Positions 1 to 8,012 of a stretch of DNA of 64,000 bases are shown one piece after another; position 1 is the stretch's first letter, and the number at the start of each line of letters is the position of its first letter. Location: NCBI RefSeq assembly GCF_009811555.1, contig NZ_BLIN01000003.1, positions 1,178,001 to 1,242,000 on the forward strand. Reading direction: 5' to 3'. The position numbers were made by a program, and so were the translations under genes. The notes below the pieces were generated by a model that searched no databases, had not been told where the DNA came from, and worked only from the letters and a program-made list of their open reading frames with translations. The DNA is from Streptomyces caniferus. GTDB taxonomy: Bacteria > Actinomycetota > Actinomycetes > Streptomycetales > Streptomycetaceae.

Positions 1-40
1 GGGGCGTGGCATGGTGCCGGGTGACGTCGTGCTGCTTCAT
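1..40 (-). CDS. 5' end of an unidentified gene running off the left edge
   Basis: Only about thirteen codons are inside the window (peptide begins MKQHDVTRHHATP), so no family can be assigned. The ATG is at 38-40 on the minus strand. A strong GGAGGAG ribosome-binding site lies six bases upstream and overlaps the TAG stop of the enoyl-CoA hydratase gene, so this is very probably the next gene of the same acyl-CoA operon and translationally linked to it. Confidence 0.6.
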   Translation of the reverse strand, partial: MKQHDVTRHHATP

Positions 41-52
41 GGGGTGCTCCTC

Positions 53-865
53 CTACTTGCCCTGCCAGACGGGGGCACGGCGCTCGGCGAAGGCCGTCAT
101 GCCTTCCCGTACGTCGGCCGATGCGGCGAGGGCGGCCATCTCGGCGCGCTGGGCGGCGAAGGCGGCCGGCTCGGGCGTGCCGTCGGCGGTGTGGGCGATC
201 TTCTTGACCGCGGCGAGGGCGAGCGGGGCGTTCGCCGCGAGCCGTGCGGCCAGCTCCAGTGCCGTGGTGACCGTTTCACCGGCCGGTACGACCCGGTTGG
301 CGATGCCGAGCAGACCGGCCCGCTCGCCGGAGACCGGCTCTCCGGTCAGCAGCAGTTCCATGGCCAGGTGGTACGGGATCCGCTTGGGCAGCCTGATCGC
401 CCCGCCGCCGGCCGCGATGAGGCCGCGCTTGACCTCCGGCAGGCCGAACCGCGCGTCGTCGGCGGCGACGATGAGGTCGCAGGCCAGGGCGAGTTCGAAG
501 CCGCCGCCCATGGCCCAGCCCTCGACGGCGGCGATCAGCGGCTTGGCCGTCACGGTCTCGGTCAGTCCGCCGAAGCCGCGGCCGGGGATCTCGGGCGACT
601 CGCCGGCCAGCGCGGCCTTGAGGTCCATACCGGCACTGAAGGTGCCCCCCGCACCGGTGAGGATGCCGACCCGCAGTGCCGGATCGTCCGCCAACTCGTC
701 CAGAGCATGGGCGAGTTGCACGGCAACGTCGGCATTGACCGCGTTGCGGGCGCGGGGCCGGTCGAGGGTGATGAGGAGGGAGGTCCCGATCCGCTCGGTG
801 CGGACGTCGGGGGCGGGGTCCGCGGGGCGGGAGTGGGCAGGAGTGGTGTCCGGTGTACGGGGCAT
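53..865 (-). CDS. Enoyl-CoA hydratase/isomerase (crotonase) family protein
   Basis: A 270-residue crotonase-fold protein, expected to act on an acyl-CoA thioester in the cytoplasm (hydration or isomerisation). The oxyanion-hole segments are visible as GTFSAGMDLKA near residue 90 and AMGGGFELALACDLIVA near 125-140, followed by FGLPEVKRGLIAAGGG. A disordered Pro/Asp-rich leader of about 25 residues precedes the domain. The length is normal for the family. The ATG at 865 has AAGGA about seven bases upstream. The gene lies 61 bp downstream of the CoA-transferase in the same orientation and shares its stop region with the ribosome-binding site of the next gene. Substrate cannot be read from sequence; the CaiB-type neighbour suggests a CoA-activated acid. 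Confidence 0.93.
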   Translation of the reverse strand: MPRTPDTTPAHSRPADPAPDVRTERIGTSLLITLDRPRARNAVNADVAVQLAHALDELADDPALRVGILTGAGGTFSAGMDLKAALAGESPEIPGRGFGGLTETVTAKPLIAAVEGWAMGGGFELALACDLIVAADDARFGLPEVKRGLIAAGGGAIRLPKRIPYHLAMELLLTGEPVSGERAGLLGIANRVVPAGETVTTALELAARLAANAPLALAAVKKIAHTADGTPEPAAFAAQRAEMAALAASADVREGMTAFAERRAPVWQGK

Positions 866-926
866 GGCCCGGTCCTTTGATGGTCGGCGGGTTGCGGTGC
901 GAGGAGGGCGAGGGCGCGACGGGTCG

Positions 927-2096
927 TCAGCGTCCGTCAGCAGCGAGCTCGTCGAAGACCTCGTCGGTGTGCTGGCCGGGCAGCGGGGCGAGCCGCCGGA
1001 CCGAGGCCGGGGTGGCGGAGTAGCGCACGGGGATGCCGACCGAACGGATCGGGCCCTCGCTCGGGTGCTCGACCAGGTCGAGGAGGTGGCCGTCGCGGAC
1101 GTACGGGTCGTCGGCCGCCCGGTCCAGTTCCAGCACGGGCGCCATGGGGATGCTGTGCTTGGCGCAGATCTCCTCCCACTCCGCGGTGGTCAGATCCGGC
1201 GTGCAGCGGGCCACCAGTTCCAGGAGCGGGTCGACGTCGGCGTCCTCGATGCCCGGGCCCGCCACCCGGGGGTCCTCGGCGAGGTCGGGGCGGCCGGCGG
1301 CGGCGAAGAAGTCCCGGTAGTTCTGCGGGGAGTACGGCACGATGCAGGCGAGTCCGTCGGCCGTGGGCACGGCCCGGTGGCCGCGCTTCATGGAGAGGGG
1401 GAAGCCGGTGGAACCCTCCGCGGGCTCGTAGACATGGCCGGCCAGATGCTCGACGAGGTTGAAGGCGAGGAGGGTGTCCGTCATGGGGATCTCGATGTGC
1501 TGGCCGCTTCCGGTGCGGTCGCGGTGCACCAGCGCGGCGAGCACCGCGTAGACGATGGTCAGCGCGGCGACCTTGTCCCCGATGATCGTCGGCAGGTAGA
1601 CGGGCCGGCCCAGCGCGCGGTGGGCCACGTCCACCAGACCGGAGGAGGCCTGCACCGTCTCGTCGTAGGCGGCGTGGCCCGCGCGGTCGGAGTCGCTGCG
1701 GAAGCCCTGGGCGTGCGCGTAGACCAGGCGGGGGTGGCGCTCGGCGAGGTCGGCGTAGGTCAGGCCGAGCCGGGCCAGGGCGCCGGGGCGCATATTGGTG
1801 ATCAGCACGTCGGCCGTGCCGATGAGCGTCAGGGCGCGCTCGCGGTCGGTCTCGTCCTTGAGGTTCAGGGAGACGCTGCGCTTGTTGCGGTTGACGTTCA
1901 GGTTGAGCGGCGTCATGCCGGGGGTGGTCCGGTACCGGCCCGACCGTATGGTGTCCGACGGCGACTCGATCTTGATGACGTCGGCACCGAGGTCTCCGAG
2001 GATCTGGGCCGCGTAGGGGCCCATCACCACCGTGGACAGATCGATCACCCGTACGCCGTCCAGCGGGCCGTTGGCGCTTTCGGTCGTGGCGTCCAT
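927..2096 (-). CDS. CaiB/BaiF (family III) CoA-transferase
   Basis: A 389-residue family III CoA-transferase, which moves CoA between an acyl-CoA donor and a free carboxylic acid. The N-terminal signature DGVRVIDLSTVVMGPYAAQ, then LGADVIKIESP, is typical, and the likely catalytic Asp is in AAYDETVQASSGL near residue 146. Length matches formyl-CoA transferase relatives. The ATG at 2096 is preceded by GGAG. It is the first gene of a leftward operon with the enoyl-CoA hydratase, and a hairpin separates it from the co-directional LysR gene upstream. The actual acid used is not deducible. Confidence 0.93.
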   Translation of the reverse strand: MDATTESANGPLDGVRVIDLSTVVMGPYAAQILGDLGADVIKIESPSDTIRSGRYRTTPGMTPLNLNVNRNKRSVSLNLKDETDRERALTLIGTADVLITNMRPGALARLGLTYADLAERHPRLVYAHAQGFRSDSDRAGHAAYDETVQASSGLVDVAHRALGRPVYLPTIIGDKVAALTIVYAVLAALVHRDRTGSGQHIEIPMTDTLLAFNLVEHLAGHVYEPAEGSTGFPLSMKRGHRAVPTADGLACIVPYSPQNYRDFFAAAGRPDLAEDPRVAGPGIEDADVDPLLELVARCTPDLTTAEWEEICAKHSIPMAPVLELDRAADDPYVRDGHLLDLVEHPSEGPIRSVGIPVRYSATPASVRRLAPLPGQHTDEVFDELAADGR

Positions 2097-2187
2097 TGTC
2101 GCTCCTGCGGAAGTAGCTGTACTGCGAATCTTTCTGTCCTCGACGTTAGGCGAGATACCGCAGAATGAGAACGATCAAGAAACGAAG

Positions 2188-2216
2188 AAGGGCATGACCA
2201 CAGTGGTCATGCCCTT
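2188..2216 (-). terminator. Near-perfect hairpin terminator after the LysR gene
   Basis: A 14-bp perfect inverted repeat with a one-base centre (AAGGGCATGACCAC / GTGGTCATGCCCTT). It begins 26 bp beyond the LysR stop codon and is followed on the minus strand by a T-rich run (CTTCTTCGTTTCTTG). It probably ends the LysR transcript and insulates the CoA-transferase promoter in 2097-2187. Confidence 0.7.
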
Positions 2217-2242
2217 TCCCTCGGGTCGGGAGTGCGCGCTGA

Positions 2243-3154
2243 TCAGGCGAAGAGTTCGTCGGCGAAGATGCGCCGGGCCGCGGTGACGAGCTCGGCGAGG
2301 TCGCCGCCGGCTTCCGCCCGATCCTTGCGGAAGAGCAGTCCGGTGGCCAGTTCGGGCCGGAAATCCACCACCGGCAGCACCTTCACATTGTCCAGCCGAT
2401 AAAGATGCATCGGGCTGTCCGGAGACAGCATCGTCATCGAAAAGGCGAGGCCGCCGGATACCAGTTCCGAGGTTCCGGCGTAATCGGAGCTGTTGATGCG
2501 AATTCTCTTCTTCAATCCCGCGGAATTCAGCCGGGCATCGATTTCATCGAAGTACGCGGGCATCGCCTCGGGGGCGGTGGCCACGTAGGGGAACGGCCGC
2601 AGCTCGTCCAGGGTGACCGTGTCCCGGCCCTCGAACCGGTCGGCGGGGACCGCCGCCCCCAGCCGTTCCCGCATGACCTCGATGATGCCGAGCGCGGGGT
2701 CCGCGACCGGCAGCCGGGCCAGCGCGAGAGCCAGCCGGCCGTCGCGGACCGCCTCGGCCAGGCTGGTGGAGCGGCCGGGCCAGCGCTTGAGCTCGTAGGT
2801 CTCCCCGCAGGCGCCCTCCAGCTCCCGGACCCGGGCCCGCAGGTCGGGGTGCACCCCGGAGGGCATCCCGATGAGCAGGGTGGTGCGCTGCGGACGGACG
2901 GCCTCGCGCAGCCGCCAGGGAATGGCATTGACACGTTCGAGGACATCGCGCGCCATCGGCAGCAGGGCGGCACCGGCGGGCGTCAGCGCGACGTGATGCG
3001 TGGTGCGGTCGAAGAGCGTCTGGTCCAGCTCGCGTTCGAGGTCCTTGATCCGCTGGCTCAGCGGCGAGGCCGCCATGTGCAACTTGCGTGCCGCCTGGGA
3101 GAAATTGAGCTCTTCGGCAACCGCCACGAAGTAGCGCAGGTGCAGCATGTCCAC
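2243..3154 (-). CDS. LysR family transcriptional regulator
   Basis: A 303-residue LysR regulator. The N-terminal winged HTH is evident (LRYFVAVAEELNFSQAARKL, residues 5-24, then SPLSQRIKDLERELDQTLFDR), followed by the long linker helix and a periplasmic-binding-like effector domain from about residue 90. The first codon is a GTG at 3154; an ATG two codons inside (3148) is an equally possible start because no good ribosome-binding site separates them. It is co-directional with, not divergent from, the CoA-transferase operon, so control of that operon is an inference. A terminator follows it. Confidence 0.93.
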   Translation of the reverse strand: MDMLHLRYFVAVAEELNFSQAARKLHMAASPLSQRIKDLERELDQTLFDRTTHHVALTPAGAALLPMARDVLERVNAIPWRLREAVRPQRTTLLIGMPSGVHPDLRARVRELEGACGETYELKRWPGRSTSLAEAVRDGRLALALARLPVADPALGIIEVMRERLGAAVPADRFEGRDTVTLDELRPFPYVATAPEAMPAYFDEIDARLNSAGLKKRIRINSSDYAGTSELVSGGLAFSMTMLSPDSPMHLYRLDNVKVLPVVDFRPELATGLLFRKDRAEAGGDLAELVTAARRIFADELFA

Positions 3155-3219
3155 ACGCCCACATTACCCGGCGGTGGTACCGCCGTTCGCGGACCGCAGC
3201 GGCACCCGGGAGCACCCCG

Positions 3220-3711
3220 TCAGCTGTCGGCGAGACCGAGCAGCGAGGGGTCGTCGGCCAGCTCGCGGAAGGCCGCTCGCGGGTCCTGGAACAGCTTGCG
3301 CTCGGTGAGGTCGAGCACCCCGCAGACGGCGCTCACCTCGGCGGCCACCGTGCCGTCCGTCCTGCGGACGGTCTGCTCGATCCGGAAGGTCCTGCCCTCG
3401 CCCCAGACGAAGGCGCAGCTCACCTCGACCTCGTCACCGGCCCGCAGCTCGCGCCGGTAGCGGATGGTGGTCTCGACGGTCACCGGGCCGATCCGCCGCT
3501 CCACCATCGTGCTCTGGCGGATGCCGCTCGCCTGCAGCAAAGACCAGCGGGCGTGCTCGGCGTACTGCAGATAGACGCTCTGGTTGAGGTGGCCCTGGGT
3601 GTCCGTCTCGTAGCCGCGCACGGTGACCGGGACGGCGAACGGCGCCGCCCCGTCCGGACCGGTTTCCGCGTCCGTACCGATTTCCGCGTCCGACACCCGT
3701 GCCTCGCCCAC
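3220..3711 (-). CDS. Acyl-CoA thioesterase, hot-dog (4HBT) fold
   Basis: A 163-residue hot-dog thioesterase, predicted to hydrolyse an acyl-CoA. The core motif GHLNQSVYLQYAEHARW (about residues 40-56) matches the 4HBT/FatB-like pattern, with a general-base region around DTQGH, followed by the beta strands VTVETTIRYRRELRAGDEVEV. The first 24 residues are an Asp/Thr/Gly-rich extension with imperfect repeats of a GTDAETGPDG type. Start GTG at 3711 is chosen because GGGAGAG lies six bases upstream. It is 65 bp downstream of LysR's start, in the same orientation, and fits the acyl-CoA theme of this corner. Confidence 0.9.
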   Translation of the reverse strand: MGEARVSDAEIGTDAETGPDGAAPFAVPVTVRGYETDTQGHLNQSVYLQYAEHARWSLLQASGIRQSTMVERRIGPVTVETTIRYRRELRAGDEVEVSCAFVWGEGRTFRIEQTVRRTDGTVAAEVSAVCGVLDLTERKLFQDPRAAFRELADDPSLLGLADS

Positions 3712-3832
3712 CGCGTCTCTCCCGTCCCCGTACCGGCCGGTGCGCCGCTCGGACGCGCCCGGCCCATGGCCATCGGCTTCTCATCGTAGGGGCCGGGGGC
3801 CGGCGGGCACCGCCCGCGTCCGGGTACGCCCG

Positions 3833-5062
3833 TCAGGGGCTGCCCGTCTTCAGCCGCAGGTTCCACTTGGCCAGGGCCTCGCCGACCGGCTGGAAGATCG
3901 TGATGGTGGCACCGCCGAAGTTGCCGCAGGTGGCGGCGCCGCCGCCGGAGTGCACGCCGATCGCCATCGGGGCGTTGGGCTGGGTGACGTACGAACCGCC
4001 CGAATCACCGGCCGCCGAGCAGGCGTTGGTGAACGAGAGGCCCTCGATGACCGTGTTGCCGTAGTCCACGGTCTGGTCGACCCGGGTGATCTCCCCGCAG
4101 TGCCAGCCGCTGCTCTGGCCGGAGCGGCAGATCGACATGCCCACCAGGCCCTCCTGGGAGCCGGTGACGGTGACCGGCGTACCGCCCTGGCCCGCCACGT
4201 ACGAGCTGACGATCCATCCGGGCTGGTCCACCTCCACCAGCCCGAAGTCGCCCTCGCGGTCGTTGACGCTGTGCCCGCCGCCCTGGTTGGAGGTCCCCAT
4301 CCGGCTGCCGTCCTTGCCGTACGCGGCCTGGTCGGGCGTCAGGGTGCAGTGACCGGCCGTCAGGAAGCCCTGGAAGCCGCCCGGCCCGGTCACCGAGAAG
4401 CCGATCGAGCAGATGCCCTCGCTGCCGGGCATCCACCGCTCGCCGCCCACCACCGAACCGCCCTGCTGACGCGGTCTGCGGTCGTTGCGCTCGACGGTGA
4501 CGGGGACCTTCACGCGTGCCGCGAGACCGCGCACGGACTTCTCGAAGGCCTCGGTGCGGGCGGTGCGCCTGGTGTGGTCGGTGCGGACCACGACGCCGTT
4601 GGCGCGCTCGTCCACGCCCCACCCCGTGACGCCCGGGACGCCCTTGCCGGCCCGCCCGCTGATCTGCCGCACCAGTGCGGTGAGCGTGGCGCGGCTGTGC
4701 GGCACGGTCTTCGGCTCCGCCCCGGCGGCCCGTACCAACTGCGCGTCCGCGGCGCCGGTGACCGCGACGACGAGCTTGCCGGTCGCCTTGTCGAACCACA
4801 TCCCGGCGGGCGGTGCGCCGAGCACCCGGCGCACGGTGGCCGCGGCGCGGTGCGCGTCGGCCTCCTGCGCGAGCCGCGTGCGCACCTGTTGCGCCGTCAG
4901 CCCGAGGTCCCGGCGCATCGCGTCGAGCATGGCGCGGGGCGAGGGCGGGGGCGACGGGTCGGGCCGCGGCACGGCACGCGCCGGGCTGAGCGGGCCGGTG
5001 GCCGCCATGACCACGGCGACGGTCGCGCCCCAGAGAGCTGCCTTGCGAAAGCGGCGTTCCAT
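3833..5062 (-). CDS. Streptogrisin-like secreted serine protease (chymotrypsin fold) with alpha-lytic prodomain
   Basis: A 409-residue exported pre-pro-protease. A signal peptide (RRFRKAALWGATVAVVMAA) is followed by an alpha-lytic-protease-type propeptide (about residues 45-190), which folds the enzyme and is then cut off. The mature domain carries the triad: His in FLTAGHCT (about 236), Asp in REGDFGLVEV (about 271) and Ser in AAGDSGGSYV (about 352). Cysteines around GHC and the active Ser are placed as in streptogrisins. There is no C-terminal chitin-binding domain. ATG at 5062 has GAGGAG upstream. It is divergent from the NlpC/P60 gene with about 100 bp between. Confidence 0.95.
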   Translation of the reverse strand: MERRFRKAALWGATVAVVMAATGPLSPARAVPRPDPSPPPSPRAMLDAMRRDLGLTAQQVRTRLAQEADAHRAAATVRRVLGAPPAGMWFDKATGKLVVAVTGAADAQLVRAAGAEPKTVPHSRATLTALVRQISGRAGKGVPGVTGWGVDERANGVVVRTDHTRRTARTEAFEKSVRGLAARVKVPVTVERNDRRPRQQGGSVVGGERWMPGSEGICSIGFSVTGPGGFQGFLTAGHCTLTPDQAAYGKDGSRMGTSNQGGGHSVNDREGDFGLVEVDQPGWIVSSYVAGQGGTPVTVTGSQEGLVGMSICRSGQSSGWHCGEITRVDQTVDYGNTVIEGLSFTNACSAAGDSGGSYVTQPNAPMAIGVHSGGGAATCGNFGGATITIFQPVGEALAKWNLRLKTGSP

Positions 5063-5165
5063 CGGGGATCTCCTCGCGGTGTCGAGTGCACGTCGGATCC
5101 GATTTGTCGAGCCTGCTCGACACCGGGACGTGCGGCACGAGGGAGAATCCCTGCATCATGACCGG

Positions 5166-5708
5166 ATGCTCCGCGACCCCGGCCGTCAAATCCCCGCCTC
5201 CCGTGGCACGGTGGCGTTCCGGCGGCTGCCGGAGGCGCTGCGCAAGGTGACCTACTCGGGCGCCCGCCATCCGGGAGCGCCGACACCTGAATGCCCGTCA
5301 CACACCTCGGACGGGGCGGACGATGCCGGTGGCGGCAGCGCCCCCGACGCCTTCGCCGACCTGGCCGGGGGCGCGAACTGCCAGCGCTACGCCTATGCCG
5401 TGCTGCGCCACTTCGGCCTGCTGATACCACCGCTGCGCTCGGCGGAACTCTGGGCGGACGACCGCGCGACCCGGCGGGCCGACCCGCCGCAACCGCTGGA
5501 TCTGGTGCTGTTCGACTCCGGGCCGGCAGAGGGGCGGCCACCGGGGTACGGCGCGCATGTCGGCGTCCACCTGGGGCCCGACCAGGTCCTGCATCTGTGC
5601 CGGGAGGCCGGCCGGCCCGCCGTATGGCGCTATGCCGACTTCGCGGCCCGCCCGCGCTACCGGCGGTTCCTCGGCGCCAAGCGGGCGGTGGGCGCGGCGG
5701 GCCGCTGA
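5166..5708 (+). CDS. NlpC/P60-like cell-wall hydrolase-type protein
   Basis: A 180-residue protein resembling NlpC/P60 amidase-type cysteine peptidases. The catalytic Cys is in GANCQRYAYAVL and the His in GAHVGVHLG, followed by VLHLCREAGRPAVW, the spacing expected of the papain-like core. No signal peptide is evident from the ATG at 5166, the first plausible start in this frame downstream of the divergent protease promoter, so the protein may be cytoplasmic or use an unusual route. It may act on peptides related to peptidoglycan; the actual substrate is unknown. Confidence 0.75.
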   Translation: MLRDPGRQIPASRGTVAFRRLPEALRKVTYSGARHPGAPTPECPSHTSDGADDAGGGSAPDAFADLAGGANCQRYAYAVLRHFGLLIPPLRSAELWADDRATRRADPPQPLDLVLFDSGPAEGRPPGYGAHVGVHLGPDQVLHLCREAGRPAVWRYADFAARPRYRRFLGAKRAVGAAGR

Positions 5709-5764
5709 GCGGGCGTTACAGCGGGGCCCGCCCCCCGCCGAGAGGCTGCGCGCGCCCACCCGCT

Positions 5765-5830
5765 CAGGGTCGTGGCGCGCTCACCGGCCAGGGTTGTGCG
5801 GCACTCACCGGCCAGGGTCGTGGGCGCACC
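5765..5830. repeat. Three tandem 24-bp repeats
   Basis: Units starting CAGGGT(C/T)GTG and ending CTCACCGGC occur at 5765-5788 and 5789-5812, with a partial third to 5830. They fill the 141-bp gap between the convergent NlpC/P60 and TPM genes. No coding role is seen. Confidence 0.7.
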
Positions 5831-5849
5831 CGCGCCGGGCGCCCGGTGC

Positions 5850-7214
5850 TCAGAAGCCGCCGCCGAAGCCCCCGTCGCCGCCACCGCCGAAGCCGCCGCC
5901 GTCGAACCCGCCGCCGTCACCGAAGCCGCCCCCGAAGTCGTCGGAGTTGAAGTCGGCTCCGGAGGAGTCGCCGCCCTCGGCACCCGTGGCGCCGCCGAAG
6001 TCGGCGCCGTAGGCGTCGGTGGAGAACATCACGTTGCCGAGCAGCGTGCCCACCAGGAGGCCGGGCAGCAGACCACCGCCGAAGTAGCCGCCTGCCCAGG
6101 GGCCGTAGGCCGGGCCCGCGTCCCAGTACGGGCGGTCGCCGCCCGCGGTCCGGACCGTACGGGCCAGCGGCTCCCGGCCGTCGTCCAGGCGGCTCTTGTC
6201 CGCGGCACAGACCGGCACGGTGCGCTCCGCGCCGCCCGCGGGTGCCCAGGCGACATCGACGACGGACGGACCGTGCCGCGGGTCGAAGAAGCAGGGCAGC
6301 CGGCGCTCGGGCAGCGGCCTGCCCTCACGGCGTGCGGCCAGGGTGGCCAGCGAGAACCGGCCGCCCTCCAGGGCCTTGGTCACGCCCTGGACGTCGCCGG
6401 GGTGCTCGGCCGCCGCCATCGACGCCTTGGCGTTCTCGTACGCGTCCAGCGCATGGCTGTAGTCCGCGCGCATCGCCTCGTCGGCACCGGGCTCGCCGGG
6501 GTGGAAGTCGAGCCGGTCCAGCTCCTCGCCGAAGGCGGTGATGTCCTCGTCGACGACGACCCGCAGATCCTCCAGCGCCGCCCGCTCCTCCTCGGCCCGC
6601 CTCCGGCGGTTGCGGCGGGCGATGGCGTACGCGCCACCACCGCCGACGACCACCAGCACGCCGAGGCCGATCGCGGTGCCGGTGTCGAAGCCGCTGCCGC
6701 CGGAGCCGCCCCAGGACGAGGGGGCGTGGCCGTGCGCCGACTTGAGCGCGGTGTCGACGAAGCTGTTCAGGCGGTCGCCGACGTCCGTGTAGTGGGAACG
6801 CTGCACCGACCCGACGAGGTTCTGCACCGCGCTGTGCGGCATCACCCGCGGGTCGGCGCCGGCGTTGAAGCCGTTGCCGAGCTCGACGGCGTAGACGCCG
6901 CTGATCCCGGTCTTGGTGCGCAGATCCTTCAGCAGCGTGCCGGGTGGGTACTCGGCGGCCCGGGGCAGCACGGCGACGAAGACCGGCTTGTCCGCGTCCT
7001 TGATCTTCTTGGCCAGCGCGTCGGCCTCGGCCGAGGAGAACTGGCTCGCGACACGGGGATCGACGTAGACCGGGCCCTTCTGGAGGGCCGCCGCGGCCTC
7101 GTCGAGCCCGCCGGCCGCACGGGCCCCCGGTGCCGTCGCGGCGACCACCGCCAGCAATACGGCCACCAGCAGCAGAAGCGGTCCGATCAGGGCACGGCGT
7201 ATCGCGGTCTTCAT
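5850..7214 (-). CDS. TPM-domain membrane protein with Gly-rich tail
   Basis: A 454-residue membrane-anchored protein. An N-terminal signal/anchor (MKTAIRRALIGPLLLLVAVLL) leads to an extracytoplasmic TPM-like domain (about residues 40-150, including VFVAVLP and a long helix). A second TM segment (TAIGLGVLVVVGGGGAYAIA, about 170-190) is followed by basic RRNRRRR. A cytoplasmic helical region follows, ending in a striking Gly/Phe/Asp tail (GGGFGDGGGFDGGGFGGG type) over the last 40 residues. ATG at 7214 is the first start after which a signal sequence appears. Function of these proteins in Streptomyces is not established; TPM domains elsewhere relate to envelope or photosystem repair. Confidence 0.85.
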   Translation of the reverse strand: MKTAIRRALIGPLLLLVAVLLAVVAATAPGARAAGGLDEAAAALQKGPVYVDPRVASQFSSAEADALAKKIKDADKPVFVAVLPRAAEYPPGTLLKDLRTKTGISGVYAVELGNGFNAGADPRVMPHSAVQNLVGSVQRSHYTDVGDRLNSFVDTALKSAHGHAPSSWGGSGGSGFDTGTAIGLGVLVVVGGGGAYAIARRNRRRRAEEERAALEDLRVVVDEDITAFGEELDRLDFHPGEPGADEAMRADYSHALDAYENAKASMAAAEHPGDVQGVTKALEGGRFSLATLAARREGRPLPERRLPCFFDPRHGPSVVDVAWAPAGGAERTVPVCAADKSRLDDGREPLARTVRTAGGDRPYWDAGPAYGPWAGGYFGGGLLPGLLVGTLLGNVMFSTDAYGADFGGATGAEGGDSSGADFNSDDFGGGFGDGGGFDGGGFGGGGDGGFGGGF

Positions 7215-7417
7215 GTGTTCGACGCTACCTGAACCGCACTTTCCAGACATCACCGGTGCAGGGGTCGATTCGGCCCGCATCGGGGTATTTTCCTCCGCCC
7301 ACAACGGGCTGTCACGCCGGGGCTGTCCATCCAGGTGATCGCTCCGCGCGTCGTTTTTGATGATCGGAGTGCCGGGGATGTTCCGGCTCGCCACTCCCCC
7401 GAGGAAACGAGGAGACG

Positions 7418-7984
7418 ATGTGCAGGGCCACCTCGATGGCCACCAATCTGGCCGTCGCCGTCGCCGCCACCGCCGTCGGATGCATGCTGGTGATCTCGTT
7501 GACACCGTCCCACCCGGACGCGGACGGGAGCCGGCCCTCGGGCGCCGGGCCGAAGGTCACGTCCGGCCATGCGGGCTCGGCCGCGCGGGCCGCCACCTCC
7601 GCCCTCGGCACGACCGCCGCCGGCGCGGCCCCCGGGGAGTCCGAGGACCGCGCGGAATCCGGGGAGTTCGCCTCGCCGCCGACCGGGCGGATCGAGGTGA
7701 CCGCGCCGGAGCCGGGCGTCGACTACAAGGCGAACGGCAGCTTCAACGTGGCCTGGAAGAACAGCACCGGCGAGCCGGTGGACGTATGGCTGCGGGCGGC
7801 GACGGGCCACGGCCGGTCGCAGCGGGTGGCCCTGGTGGTCCCCCGGGCGGCCGCCGGAGCGGCCTCCGAGGCGATCGTGACGCTGCCCAAGGTGCCGCCG
7901 GGCCCCCGCTACTTCCTGGAGGTGGCCACCGCCGGTGACGGCGCGGTCGGCGGCGTCAGCCGGACCTTCGCCATCACCGAGTGA
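7418..7984 (+). CDS. Secreted/anchored protein with KNH-like beta domain
   Basis: A 188-residue exported protein. An N-terminal hydrophobic segment (NLAVAVAATAVGCMLVISL) is followed by a low-complexity Ala/Gly/Ser linker to about residue 85 and a compact beta domain (IEVTAPEPGVDYKANGSF ... VWLRAATG ... YFLEVATAG). This resembles the Ser/Thr-rich GPI-anchored/KNH-like domain that Streptomyces uses in several secreted proteins; no catalytic residues are seen. The start ATG at 7418 has GAGGAG immediately upstream (7409-7414). It is divergent from the TPM gene with about 200 bp between. Confidence 0.7.
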   Translation: MCRATSMATNLAVAVAATAVGCMLVISLTPSHPDADGSRPSGAGPKVTSGHAGSAARAATSALGTTAAGAAPGESEDRAESGEFASPPTGRIEVTAPEPGVDYKANGSFNVAWKNSTGEPVDVWLRAATGHGRSQRVALVVPRAAAGAASEAIVTLPKVPPGPRYFLEVATAGDGAVGGVSRTFAITE

Positions 7985-8012
7985 CCGCGCACCACCGCCC
8001 GCAGGCGGTGGC

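Noticed and set aside
6..2168. 720-residue open frame on the plus strand antisense to the CoA-transferase operon
   Set aside because: Composition is typical of high-GC shadow frames (VGV, RGG runs, no domain), and it overlaps two well-supported genes on the other strand.
5291..5950. Plus-strand 219-residue frame over the NlpC/P60 and TPM ends
   Set aside because: Out of frame with the NlpC/P60 gene, Arg/Pro-rich shadow composition, no ribosome-binding site.
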